From NCBI RefSeq assembly GCF_050947335.1, contig NW_027473588.1, forward strand, positions 62,001 to 126,000: a stretch of DNA of 64,000 nucleotides, given 5' to 3'. A program made the translations under genes and the position numbers. Numbering within the stretch: the stretch's first letter is position 1; each line of letters begins with the position of its first letter. Shown here in pieces: positions 24,911 through 36,322 of this stretch. The notes beneath the pieces are model-generated. The model made no database searches. It worked only from the letters and a program-made list of their open reading frames with translations, and had not been told where the DNA came from. The DNA comes from Megachile rotundata. Its lineage: Eukaryota > Arthropoda > Insecta > Hymenoptera > Megachilidae.

Positions 24911-27144
24911 ATTAGGTGATTGTGTGATTGTGTGATTGTGTGATTGTGTGATTGTGTGATTGTGTGATTGTGTGATTGTGTGATTGTGTGATTGTGTGAT
25001 TGTGTGATTGTGTGATTGTGTGATTGTGTGATTGTGTGATTGTGTGATTGTGTGATTGTGTGATTGTGTGATTGTGTGATTGTGTGATTGTGATTGTGTG
25101 ATTGTGATTGTGTGATTGTGATTGTGTGATTGTGATTGTGTGATTGTGATTGTGTGATTGTGATTGTGTGATTGTGATTGTGTGATTGTGATTGTGTGAT
25201 TGTGATTGTGTGATTGTGATTGTGTGATTGTGATTGTGTGATTGTGATTGTGTGATTGTGATTGTGTGATTGTGATTGTGTGATTGTGATTGTGTGATTG
25301 TGATTGTGTGATTGTGATTGTGTGATTGTGATTGTGTGATTGTGATTGTGTGATTGTGATTGTGTGATTGTGATTGTGTGATTGTGATTGTGTGATTGTG
25401 ATTGTGTGATTGTGATTGTGTGATTGTGATTGTGTGATTGTGATTGTGTGATTGTGATTGTGTGATTGTGATTGTGTGATTGTGATTGTGTGATTGTGAT
25501 TGTGTGATTGTGATTGTGTGATTGTGATTGTGTGATTGTGATTGTGTGATTGTGATTGTGTGATTGTGATTGTGTGATTGTGATTGTGTGATTGTGATTG
25601 TGTGACTGTGTGATTGTGCGATTGTGTGATTGTGCGATTGTGTAATTGTGATTGTGTGATTGTGATTGTGTGATTGTGATTGTGTGATTGTGTGATTGTG
25701 TGATTGTGTGATTGTGTGATTTTGTGATTGTGTGATTGTGTGATTGTGTGATTGTGTGATTGTGTGATTGTGTGATTGTGACTGTGTGATTGTGTGATTG
25801 TGTGATTGTGTGATTGTGGGATTGTGTGATTGTGTGACTGTGTGATTGTGTGATTGTGTGATTGTGTGATTGTGCGATTGTGTGATTGTGCGATTGTGTA
25901 ATTGTGATTGTGTGATTGTGATTGTGTGATTGTGTGATTGTGTGATTGTGTGATTGTGTGATTGTGTGATTGTGATTGTGTGATGGTGTGATTGTGTGAT
26001 CGTGTGATCGTGTGATCGTGTGATTGTGTGATCGTGTGATTGTGTGATTGTGTGAGTGTGTGATTGTGTGATTGTGTGATTGTGTGATTGTGTGATTGTG
26101 TGATTGTGTGATTGTGTGATTGTGTGATTGTGTGATTGTGTGATTGTGTGATTGTGTGATTGTGTGATTGTGTGATTGTGTGATTGTGTGATTGTGATTG
26201 TGTGATTGTGATTGTGTGATTGTGATTGTGTGATTGTGATTGTGTGATTGTGATTGTGTGATTGTGATTGTGTGATTGTGATTGTGTGATTGTGATTGTG
26301 TGATTGTGATTGTGTGATTGTGATTGTGTGATTGTGATTGTGTGATTGTGATTGTGTGATTGTGATTGTGTGATTGTGATTGTGTGATTGTGATTGTGTG
26401 ATTGTGATTGTGTGATGGTGATTGTGTGATTGTGATTGTGTGATTGTGGTTGTGTGATTGTGGTTGTGTGATTGTGGTTGTGTGATTGTGATTGTGTGAT
26501 TGTGATTGTGTGATTGTGACTGTGTGATTGTGTGGGTGTGTGATTGTGTGATTGTGACTGTGTGAGTGTGTGATTGTGTGATTGTGTGGTTGTATGATTG
26601 TGTGGTTGTGTGATTTTGTGATTGTGTGATTGTGTGATTGTGTGATTGTGTGATTGTGTGATTGTGACTGTGTGATTGTGTGATTGTGTGATTGTGTGAT
26701 TGTGTGATTGTGGGATTGTGTGATTGTGTGACTGTGTGATTGTGTGATTGTGTGATTGTGCGATTGTGTGATTGTGCGATTGTGTAATTGTGATTGTGTG
26801 ATTGTGATTGTGTGATTGTGTGATTGTGTGATTGTGTGATTGTGTGATTGTGTGATTGTGTGATTGTGTGACCGTGATTGTGTGACCGTGATTGTGTGAC
26901 CGTGATTGAGTGACCGTGATTGTGATTGCGTGATTGTGTGATTGTGTGATCGTGTGATCGTGTGATTGTGTGATCGTGTGATTGTGTGATTGTGTGAGTG
27001 TGCGATTGTGTGATTGTGTGATTGTGTGATTGAGTGATTGTGACTGTGTGATTGTGACTGGGTGATTGTGTGAGTGTGCGATTGTGTGATTGAGTGATTG
27101 TGTGCTTGTGTGATTGTGTGGTTGTGTGATTGTGTGATTGTGTG
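24911..27144. repeat. HOR unit, 2234 bp, with GATGG marker and split modules
   Basis: 8-mers, 14-mers (about 25086-25603), GACTG-GCGATT-GTAATTG (25641), GATTTTG, GTGGGATTG, GTAATTG (25896), GATGGTG (25982), a GATCG group, 8-mers, a second 14-mer run (about 26190-26410), GATGG (about 26414), three GTGGTTG, GGGTG, GGTTGTATG, GATTTTG, GTAATTG (about 26786), ACCG (about 26871). The same order recurs at 36.6-38.6, 40.4-42.3 and 51.6-53.7 kb (the last lacks the ACCG end). Confidence 0.9.
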
Positions 27145-29110
27145 ATTAGGTGATTGTGTGATTGTGTGATTGTGTGATTGTGTGATTGTGTGATTGTGTG
27201 ATTGTGTGATTGTGTGATTGTGTGATTGTGTGATTGTGTGATTGTGTGATTGTGTGATTGTGTGATTGTGTGATTGTGTGATTGTGTGATTGTGTGATTG
27301 TGTGATTGTGTGATTGTGTGATTGTGTGATTGTGATTGTGTGATTGTGATTGTGTGATTGTGATTGTGTGATTGTGATTGTGTGATTGTGATTGTGTGAT
27401 TGTGATTGTGTGATTGTGATTGTGTGATTGTGATTGTGTGATTGTGATTGTGTGATTGTGATTGTGTGATTGTGATTGTGTGATTGTGATTGTGTGATTG
27501 TGATTGTGTGATTGTGATTGTGTGATTGTGATTGTGTGATTGTGATTGTGTGATTGTGATTGTGTGATTGTGATTGTGTGATTGTGATTGTGTGATTGTG
27601 ATTGTGTGATTGTGATTGTGTGATTGTGATTGTGTGATTGTGATTGTGTGATTGTGATTGTGTGATTGTGATTGTGTGATTATGATTGTGTGATTGTGAT
27701 TGTGTGATTGTGATTGTGTGATTGTGATTGTGTGATTGTGGTTGTGTGATTGTGATTGTGTGATTGTGATTGTGTGATTGTGATTGTGTGATTGTGATTG
27801 TGTGATTGTGATTGTGATTGTGTGATTGTGATTGTGTGATTGTGTGATTGTGATTGTGTGATTGTGATTGTGTGATTGTGATTGTGTGATTGTGATTGTG
27901 TGATTGTGATTGTGTGATTGTGATTGTGTGATTGTGATTGTGTGATTGTGATTGTGTGATTGTGATTGTGTGATTGTGATTGTGTGATTGTGATTGTGTG
28001 ATTGTGATTGTGTGATTGCGATTGTGCGATAGTGTGATTGTGTGATTGTGTGATTGTGTGGTTGTGTGATTGTGTGGTTGTGTGATTGTGTGATTGTGCG
28101 ATTGTGTGATTGTGTGATTGTGTGATTGTGTGATTGTGTGATTGTGTGATTGTGTGATTGTGTGATTGTGTGATTGTTGTTGTGTGATTGTGGTTGTGTG
28201 ATTGTGGTTGTGTGATTGTGATTGTGTGATTGTGATTGTGTGATTGTGACTGTGTGATTGTGTGGGTGTGTGATTGTGTGATTGTGACTGTGTGATTGTG
28301 TGAGTGTGTGATTGTGTGATTGTGTGGTTGTGTGATTGTGTGGTTGAGTGATTTTGTGATTGTGTGATTGTGTGATTGTGTGATTGTGTGATTGTGACTG
28401 TGTGATTGTGACTGTGTGATTGTGTGAGTGTGTGATTGTGTGAGTGTGTGATTGTGTGATTGTGTGATTGTGTGATTGTGTGATTGTGTGATTGTGTGAT
28501 TGTGTGATTGTGTGATTGTGTGATTGTGTGATTGTGTGATTGTGCGACTGTGTGATTGTGCGATTGTGTGATTGTGCGATTGTGTGATTGTGCGATTGTG
28601 TAATTGTGATTGTGTGATTGTGATTGTGTGATTGTGTGATTGTGTGATTGTGTGATTGTGTGATTGTGATTGTGTGATTGTGTGATTGTGTGATCGTGTG
28701 ATCGTGTGATCGTGTGATTGTGTGATCGTGTGATTGTGTGATTGTGTGAGTGTGTGATTGTGTGATTGTGTGATTGTGTGGTTGTGTGATTGTGTGATAG
28801 TGACTGTGTGATTGTGTGATTGTGTGATTGTGTGATTGTGTGACCGTGATTGTGTGACCGTGATTGTGTGACCGTGATTGAGTGACCGTGATTGTGATTG
28901 CGTGATTGTGTGATTGTGTGATCGTGTGATCGTGTGATTGTGTGATCGTGTGATTGTGTGATTGTGTGAGTGTGCGATTGTGTGATTGTGTGATTGTGTG
29001 ATTGAGTGATTGTGACTGTGTGATTGTGACTGGGTGATTGTGTGAGTGTGCGATTGTGTGATTGAGTGATTGTGTGCTTGTGTGATTGTGTGGTTGTGTG
29101 ATTGTGTGAT
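27145..29110. repeat. HOR unit, full order (clean part)
   Basis: 8-mers to about 27330, 14-mers with GATTATG (27680) and a slip near 27810, J (about 28019), GTTGTTG in place of the first GTGGTTG (about 28177), all middle modules, GTAATTG (about 28601), GATCG and ACCG (about 28843) groups, GACTGGG and GCTTG. Irregular sequence begins at 29111, before ATTAGG (29143). Confidence 0.9.
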
Positions 29111-29640
29111 TGTTGTGGGTTGTGTGATTGTGTGATTGTGTGATTAGGTGATTGTGTGATTGTAGTGATTGTGTGATTGTGTGATTGTGTGATTGTGTGA
29201 TTGTGTGATTCTTGTGATTGTGTGATTGTGTGATTGTGTGATTGTTTGATTGTGTGATTGTGTCTTGTGTGATTGTGTGATTGATGTGATTGTGGTGAAT
29301 TGGTGTGATTGTGTGGATTGTGTGATTGTGTGATTGTGTGATTGTGTTATTGTGTGATTGTGTTGTGATTGTGTGATTGTGTGATTTGTGTTTGTGTGAT
29401 TGTGTGATTGTGTGATTGTGTTGATTGTGTGATTGTGTGATTGTTGTTGATTGTGTGATTGTGTGATTGTGTGTTTGTGTGATTGTGTGATAGTGTGATT
29501 TTGATTGTGATTGTGTTGATTGTGTTTGTGTGATTGGTTTGGTGTGTGATTGTGATTGTGTGTTTGTGATGTATGTATTTGTGATTGTAGTGTGAGTTGT
29601 GATTGTGTGATTGTGATTGTGTGATTTGATTGTGTGATTG
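29111..29640. repeat. Degenerate, indel-rich patch of the array
   Basis: About twenty irregularities lie within 530 bp, such as GTTGTGGGTTG (29111), GTAGTG (29162), GATTCTTG (29209), GTCTTG (29261), GTGAATTGG (29296), GTTGTTGATTG (29443), GGTTTGG (29536) and GTATGTATTTG (29570). Other units hold a clean 8-mer-then-14-mer passage at this position after ATTAGG. The changes are mostly single-base insertions and deletions that break the 8-bp frame, which is rare elsewhere. Consensus error or a poorly polished assembly join is likeliest; a truly decayed segment is the alternative. Confidence 0.9.
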
Positions 29641-31160
29641 TGATTGTGTGATTGTGATTGTGTGATTGTGATTGTGTGATTGTGATTGTGTGATTGTGAT
29701 TGTGTGATTGTGATTGTGTGATTGTGATTGTGTGATTGTGATTGTGTGATTGTGTGATTGTGATTGTGTGATTGTGATTGTGTGATTGTGATTGTGTGAT
29801 TGTGATTGTGTGATTGTGATTGTGTGATTGTGATTGTGTGATTGTGATTGTGTGATTGTGATTGTGTGATTGTGATTGTGTGATTGTGATTGTGTGATTG
29901 TGATTGTGTGATTGTGATTGTGTGATTGTGATTGTGTGATTGTGATTGTGTGATTGTGATTGTGTGATTGTGATTGTGTGATTGTGATTGTGTGATTGTG
30001 ATTGTGTGATTGTGATTGTGTGATTGTGATTGTGTGATTGTGATTGTGTGATTGTGATTGTGTGATTGTGATTGTGTGATTGTGATTGTGTGATTGTGAT
30101 TGTGATTGTGTGATTGTGATTGTGTGATTGTGTGATTGTGATTGTGTGATTGTGATTGTGTGATTGTGATTGTGTGATTGTGATTGTGTGATTGTGATTG
30201 TGTGATTGTGATTGTGTGATTGTGATTGTGTGATTGTGATTGTGTGATTGTGATTGTGTGATTGTGATTGTGTGATTGTGATTGTGTGATTGTGATTGTG
30301 TGATTGCGATTGTGCGATAGTGTGATTGTGTGATTGTGTGATTGTGTGGTTGTGTGATTGTGTGGTTGTGTGATTGTGTGATTGTGCGATTGTGTGATTG
30401 TGTGATTGTGTGATTGTGTGATTGTGTGATTGTGTGATTGTGTGATTGTGGTTGTGTGATTGTGGTTGTGTGATTGTGGTTGTGTGATTGTGATTGTGTG
30501 ATTGTGATTGTGTGATTGTGACTGTGTGATTGTGTGGGTGTGTGATTGTGTGATTGTGACTGTGTGATTGTGTGAGTGTGTGATTGTGTGATTGTGTGGT
30601 TGTGTGATTGTGTGGTTGAGTGATTTTGTGATTGTGTGATTGTGTGATTGTGTGATTGTGTGATTGTGACTGTGTGATTGTGTGAGTGTGTGATTGTGTG
30701 AGTGTGTGATTGTGTGATTGTGTGATTGTGTGATTGTGTGATTGTGTGATTGTGTGATTGTGTGATTGTGTGATTGTGTGATTGTGCGACTGTGTGATTG
30801 TGCGATTGTGTGATTGTGCGATTGTGTGATTGTGCGATTGTGTAATTGTGATTGTGTGATTGTGATTGTGTGATTGTGTGATTGTGTGATTGTGTGATTG
30901 TGTGAGTGTGTGATTGTGTGATTGTGATTGTGTGATTGTGATTGTGTGATTGCGATTGTGTGATTGTGATTGTGTGATTGTGATTGTGTGATTGTGATTG
31001 TGTGATTGTGATTGTGTGATTGTCATTGTGTGATTGTGATTGTGTGATTGCGATTGTGTGATTGTGTGATTGTGTGGTTGTGTGATTGTGTGATTGTGTG
31101 ATTGTGTGATTGTGTGATTGTGTGATTGTGTGATTGTGTGATTGTGTGATTGTGTGATTG
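29641..31160. repeat. HOR segment with J landmark and alternate (mini-14-mer) ending
   Basis: 14-mers (about 29640-30305, slip near 30095), J (30307), standard middle modules, GTAATTG (about 30843), GAGTG, then a short 14-mer run with GCGATTG, GTCATTG (C at 31024), GCGATTG, GGTTG and 8-mers. GTCATTG sits where sister copies at 19791, 58461 and 63163 have GTAATTG. It supplies the start codon of a 559-codon minus-strand frame (29347-31026), judged an artefact. Confidence 0.9.
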
Positions 31161-32095
31161 TGTGATTGTGATTGTGTGATTGTGATTGTGTGATTGTGAT
31201 TGTGTGATTGTGATTGTGTGATTGTGATTGTGTGATTGTGATTGTGTGATTGTGATTGTGTGATTGTGATTGTGATTGTGTGATTGTGATTGTGTGATTG
31301 TGTGATTGTGATTGTGTGATTGTGATTGTGTGATTGTGATTGTGTGATTGTGATTGTGTGATTGTGATTGTGTGATTGTGATTGTGTGATTGTGATTGTG
31401 TGATTGTGATTGTGTGATTGTGATTGTGTGATTGTGATTGTGTGATTGTGATTGTGTGATTGTGATTGTGTGATTGCGATTGTGCGATAGTGTGATTGTG
31501 TGATTGTGTGATTGTGTGGTTGTGTGATTGTGTGGTTGTGTGATTGTGTGATTGTGCGATTGTGTGATTGTGTGATTGTGTGATTGTGTGATTGTGTGAT
31601 TGTGTGATTGTGTGATTGTGGTTGTGTGATTGTGGTTGTGTGATTGTGGTTGTGTGATTGTGATTGTGTGTTTGTGATTGTGTGATTGTGACTGTGTGAT
31701 TGTGTGGGTGTGTGATTGTGTGATTGTGACTGTGTGATTGTGTGAGTGTGTGATTGTGTGATTGTGTGGTTGTGTGATTGTGTGGTTGAGTGATTTTGTG
31801 ATTGTGTGATTGTGTGATTGTGTGATTGTGTGATTGTGACTGTGTGATTGTGTGAGTGTGTGATTGTGTGAGTGTGTGATTGTGTGATTGTGTGATTGTG
31901 TGATTGTGTGATTGTGTGATTGTGTGATTGTGTGATTGTGTGATTGTGTGATTGTGCGACTGTGTGATTGTGCGATTGTGTGATTGTGCGATTGTGTGAT
32001 TGTGCGATTGTGTAATTGTGATTGTGTGATTGTGATTGTGTGATTGTGTGATTGTGTGATTGTGTGATTGTGTGATTGTGTGAGTGTGTGATTGT
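31161..32095. repeat. Short HOR cycle: 14-mers, J, middle modules
   Basis: A short 14-mer run (about 31165-31475, slip near 31268) leads to J (31477), GGTTG pair, three GTGGTTG, a GTGTTTG variant (about 31668), GGGTG, GGTTGAGTGATTTTG, GAGTG pair, GCGACTG, three GCGATT, GTAATTG (about 32012) and GAGTG. It passes into another 14-mer array without any ATTAGG module, about 1.17 kb after the previous J. Confidence 0.9.
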
Positions 32096-33725
32096 GTGAT
32101 TGTGATTGTGTGATTGTGATTGTGTGATTGTGATGGTGTGATTGTGATTGTGTGATTGTGATTGTGTGATTGTGATTGTGTGATTGTGATTGTGTGATTG
32201 TGATTGTGTGATTGTGATTGTGTGATTGTGATTGTGTGATTGTGATTGTGTGATTGTGATTGTGTGATTGTGATTGTGTGATTGTGATTGTGTGATTGTG
32301 ATTGTGTGATTGTGATTGTGTGATTGTGATTGTGTGATTGTGATTGTGTGATTGTGATTGTGTGATTGTGATTGTGTGATTGTGATTGTGTGATTGTGAT
32401 TGTGTGATTGTGATTGTGTGATTGTGATTGTGTGATTGTGATTGTGTGATTGTGATTGTGTGATTGTGATTGTGTGATTGTGATTGTGTGATTGTGATTG
32501 TGTGATTGTGATTGTGTGATTGTGATTGTGTGATTGTGATTGTGTGATTGTGATTGTGTGATTGTGATTGTGTGATTGTGATTGTGTGATTGTGATTGTG
32601 TGATTGTGATTGTGTGATTGTGATTGTGTGATTGTGATTGTGTGATTGTGATTGTGTGATTGTGATTGTGTGATTGTGATTGTGTGATTGTGATTGTGTG
32701 ATTGTGATTGTGTGATTGTGATTGTGTGATTGTGATTGTGTGATTGTGATTGTGTGATTGTGATTGTGTGATTGTGATTGTGTGATTGTGATTGTGTGAT
32801 TGTGATTGTGTGATTGTGATTGTGTGATTGTGATTGTGTGATTGTGATTGTGTGATTGTGATTGTGTGATTGTGATTGTGTGATTGTGATTGTGTGATTG
32901 TGATTGTGATTGTGTGATTGTGATTGTGTGATTGTGATTGTGTGATTGTGATTGTGTGATTGTGATTGTGTGATTGTGATTGTGTGATTGTGATTGTGTG
33001 ATTGTGATTGTGTGATTGTGATTGTGTGATTGTGATTGTGTGATTGTGATTGTGTGATTGTGATTGTGTGATTGTGATTGTGTGATTGTGATTGTGTGAT
33101 TGTGATTGTGTGATTGTGATTGTGTGATTGTGATTGTGTGATTGTGATTGTGTGATTGTGATTGTGTGATTGTGATTGTGTGATTGTGATTGTGTGATTG
33201 TGATTGTGTGATTGTGATTGTGTGATTGTGATTGTGTGATTGTGATTGTGTGATTGTGATTGTGTGATTGTGATTGTGTGATTGTGATTGTGTGATTGTG
33301 ATTGTGTGATTGTGATTGTGTGATTGTGATTGTGTGATTGTGATTGTGATTGTGTGATTGTGATTGTGTGATTGTGATTGTGTGATTGTGATTGTGTGAT
33401 TGTGATTGTGTGATTGTGATTGTGTGATTGTGATTGTGTGATTGTGATTGTGTGATTGTGATTGTGTGATTGTGATTGTGTGATTGTGATTGTGTGATTG
33501 TGATTGTGTGATTGTGATTGTGTGATTGTGATTGTGTGATTGTGATTGTGTGATTGTGATTGTGTGATTGTGATTGTGTGATTGTGATTGTGTGATTGTG
33601 ATTGTGTGATTGTGATTGTGTGATTGTGATTGTGTGATTGTGATTGTGTGATTGTGATTGTGTGATTGTGATTGTGTGATTGTGATTGTGTGATTGTGAT
33701 TGTGTGATTGTGATTGTGTGATTGT
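32096..33725. repeat. Long 14-mer array, about 1.6 kb, two slips
   Basis: Mostly perfect 14-mers. A GATGG variant lies near 32134, and 6-6-8 slips near 32900 and 33345 each add one 6-mer. The array ends at GTAATTG (about 33727) rather than at J, unlike most long 14-mer runs. Confidence 0.93.
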
Positions 33726-34600
33726 GTAATTGTGATTGTGTGATTGTGTGATTGTGTGATTGTGTGATTGTGTGATTGTGTGATTGTGTGATTGTGTGAT
33801 TTTGTGATTGTGTGATTGTGTGATTGTGTGATTGTGTGATTGTGTGATTGTGACTGTGTGATTGTGTGATTGTGTGATTGTGTGATTGTGTGATTGTGGG
33901 ATTGTGTGATTGTGTGACTGTGTGATTGTGTGATTGTGTGATTGTGCGATTGTGTGATTGTGCGATTGTGTAATTGTGATTGTGTGATTGTGATTGTGTG
34001 ATTGTGTGATTGTGTGATTGTGTGATTGTGTGATTGTGTGATTGTGTGATTGTGATTGTGTGATTGTGTGATTGTGTGATCGTGTGATCGTGTGATCGTG
34101 TGATTGTGTGATCGTGTGATTGTGTGATTGTGTGAGTGTGTGATTGTGTGATTGTGTGATTGTGTGATTGTGTGACTGTGTGATTGTGCGATTGTGTGAT
34201 TGTGCGATTGTGTAATTGTGATTGTGTGATTGTGATTGTGTGATTGTGATTGTGTGATTGTGTGGTTGTGTGATTGTGTGATAGTGACTGTGTGATTGTG
34301 TGATTGTGTGATTGTGTGATTGTGTGACCGTGATTGTGTGACCGTGATTGTGTGACCGTGATTGAGTGACCGTGATTGTGATTGCGTGATTGTGTGATTG
34401 TGTGATCGTGTGATCGTGTGATTGTGTGATCGTGTGATTGTGTGATTGTGTGAGTGTGCGATTGTGTGATTGTGTGATTGTGTGATTGAGTGATTGTGAC
34501 TGTGTGATTGTGACTGGGTGATTGTGTGAGTGTGCGATTGTGTGATTGAGTGATTGTGTGCTTGTGTGATTGTGTGGTTGTGTGATTGTGTGATTGTGTG
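33726..34600. repeat. Cassette segment with fused GATCG/GCGATT module
   Basis: GATTTTG (33801), GACTG, GTGGGATTG (33896), GTAATTG (about 33970), GATCG group (from 34081), GAGTG, then an unusual insertion of GACTG-GCGATT-GTAATTG before GGTTG and ATAGTGACTG (34281), then ACCG (34327) to ATTAGG (34601). The fused module recurs exactly 680 bp downstream and again near 46.35-46.87 kb. Confidence 0.92.
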
Positions 34601-35280
34601 ATTAGGTGATTGTGTGATTGTGTGATTGTGTGATTGTGTGATTGTGTGATTGTGTGATTGTGTGATTGTGTGATTGTGTGATTGTGTGATTGTGTGATTG
34701 TGTGATTGTGTGATTGTGTGATTGTGTGATTGTGATTGTGTGATTGTGTGATTGTGTGATCGTGTGATCGTGTGATCGTGTGATTGTGTGATCGTGTGAT
34801 TGTGTGATTGTGTGAGTGTGTGATTGTGTGATTGTGTGATTGTGTGATTGTGTGACTGTGTGATTGTGCGATTGTGTGATTGTGCGATTGTGTAATTGTG
34901 ATTGTGTGATTGTGATTGTGTGATTGTGATTGTGTGATTGTGTGGTTGTGTGATTGTGTGATAGTGACTGTGTGATTGTGTGATTGTGTGATTGTGTGAT
35001 TGTGTGACCGTGATTGTGTGACCGTGATTGTGTGACCGTGATTGAGTGACCGTGATTGTGATTGCGTGATTGTGTGATTGTGTGATCGTGTGATCGTGTG
35101 ATTGTGTGATCGTGTGATTGTGTGATTGTGTGAGTGTGCGATTGTGTGATTGTGTGATTGTGTGATTGAGTGATTGTGACTGTGTGATTGTGACTGGGTG
35201 ATTGTGTGAGTGTGCGATTGTGTGATTGAGTGATTGTGTGCTTGTGTGATTGTGTGGTTGTGTGATTGTGTGATTGTGTG
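34601..35280. repeat. HOR unit, 680 bp, tandem copy of the preceding 680 bp
   Basis: The GATCG start (34081 and 34761), ATAGTGACTG (34281 and 34961), first ACCG (34327 and 35007) and ATTAGG (34601 and 35281) are each offset by exactly 680 bp. No difference was noticed between the copies. The unit has only a short 8-mer run and no 14-mer array, making it the shortest right-domain unit. Confidence 0.94.
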
Positions 35281-36322
35281 ATTAGGTGATTGTGTGATTG
35301 TGTGATTGTGTGATTGTGTGATTGTGTGATTGTGTGATTGTGTGATTGTGTGATTGTGTGATTGTGTGATTGTGTGATTGTGTGATTGTGTGATTGTGTG
35401 ATTGTGTGATTGTGTGATTGTGTGATTGTGTGATTGTGTGATTGTGTGATTGTGTGATTGTGTGATTGTGTGATTGTGTGATTGTGTGATTGTGTGATTG
35501 TGTGATTGTGTGACTGTGTGATTGTGCGATTGTGTGATTGTGCGATTGTGTAATTGTGATTGTGTGATTGTGATTGTGTGATTGTGATTGTGTGATTGTG
35601 TGATTGTGTGATTGTGTGATTGTGTGATTTTGTGATTGTGTGATTGTGTGATTGTGTGATTGTGTGATTGTGTGATTGTGACTGTGTGATTGTGTGATTG
35701 TGTGATTGTGTGATTGTGTGATTGTGGGATTGTGTGATTGTGTGACTGTGTGATTGTGTGATTGTGTGATTGTGCGATTGTGTGATTGTGCGATTGTGTA
35801 ATTGTGATTGTGTGATTGTGATTGTGTGATTGTGTGATTGTGTGATTGTGTGATTGTGTGATTGTGTGATTGTGATTGTGTGATTGTGTGATTGTGTGAT
35901 CGTGTGATCGTGTGATCGTGTGATTGTGTGATCGTGTGATTGTGTGATTGTGTGAGTGTGTGATTGTGTGATTGTGTGATTGTGTGGTTGTGTGATTGTG
36001 TGATAGTGACTGTGTGATTGTGTGATTGTGTGATTGTGTGATTGTGTGACCGTGATTGTGTGACCGTGATTGTGTGACCGTGATTGAGTGACCGTGATTG
36101 TGATTGCGTGATTGTGTGATTGTGTGATCGTGTGATCGTGTGATTGTGTGATCGTGTGATTGTGTGATTGTGTGAGTGTGCGATTGTGTGATTGTGTGAT
36201 TGTGTGATTGAGTGATTGTGACTGTGTGATTGTGACTGGCTGATTGTGTGAGTGTGCGATTGTGTGATTGAGTGATTGTGTGCTTGTGTGATTGTGTGGT
36301 TGTGTGATTGTGTGATTGTGTG
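35281..36322. repeat. HOR unit, 1042 bp, no long 14-mer run
   Basis: A uniform 8-mer run (35281-35513), GACTG-GCGATT-GTAATTG, GATTTTG, GTGGGATTG, GTAATTG, GATCG group (about 35898), GGTTG, GATAGTGACTG, four ACCG, second GATCG group, and ATTAGG (36323). GACTGGC (about 36236) replaces the usual GACTGGG. Same plan as 12170-13201 and 50385-51394. Confidence 0.9.

Noticed and set aside
29300..29600. Insertion of foreign sequence in the irregular patch
   Set aside because: Every stretch can still be read as TGTGATTG-type monomers with base gains, losses or changes. No terminal repeats, target duplication or new sequence class is visible.
29347..31026. 559-codon minus-strand open frame
   Set aside because: It starts at a single GTCATTG change (31024) and ends at GTTATTG inside the irregular patch. 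The same HNHTITQS/HNHNHTITITQS peptide repeats throughout. The non-repetitive tail of the predicted protein comes only from the indel-rich patch.
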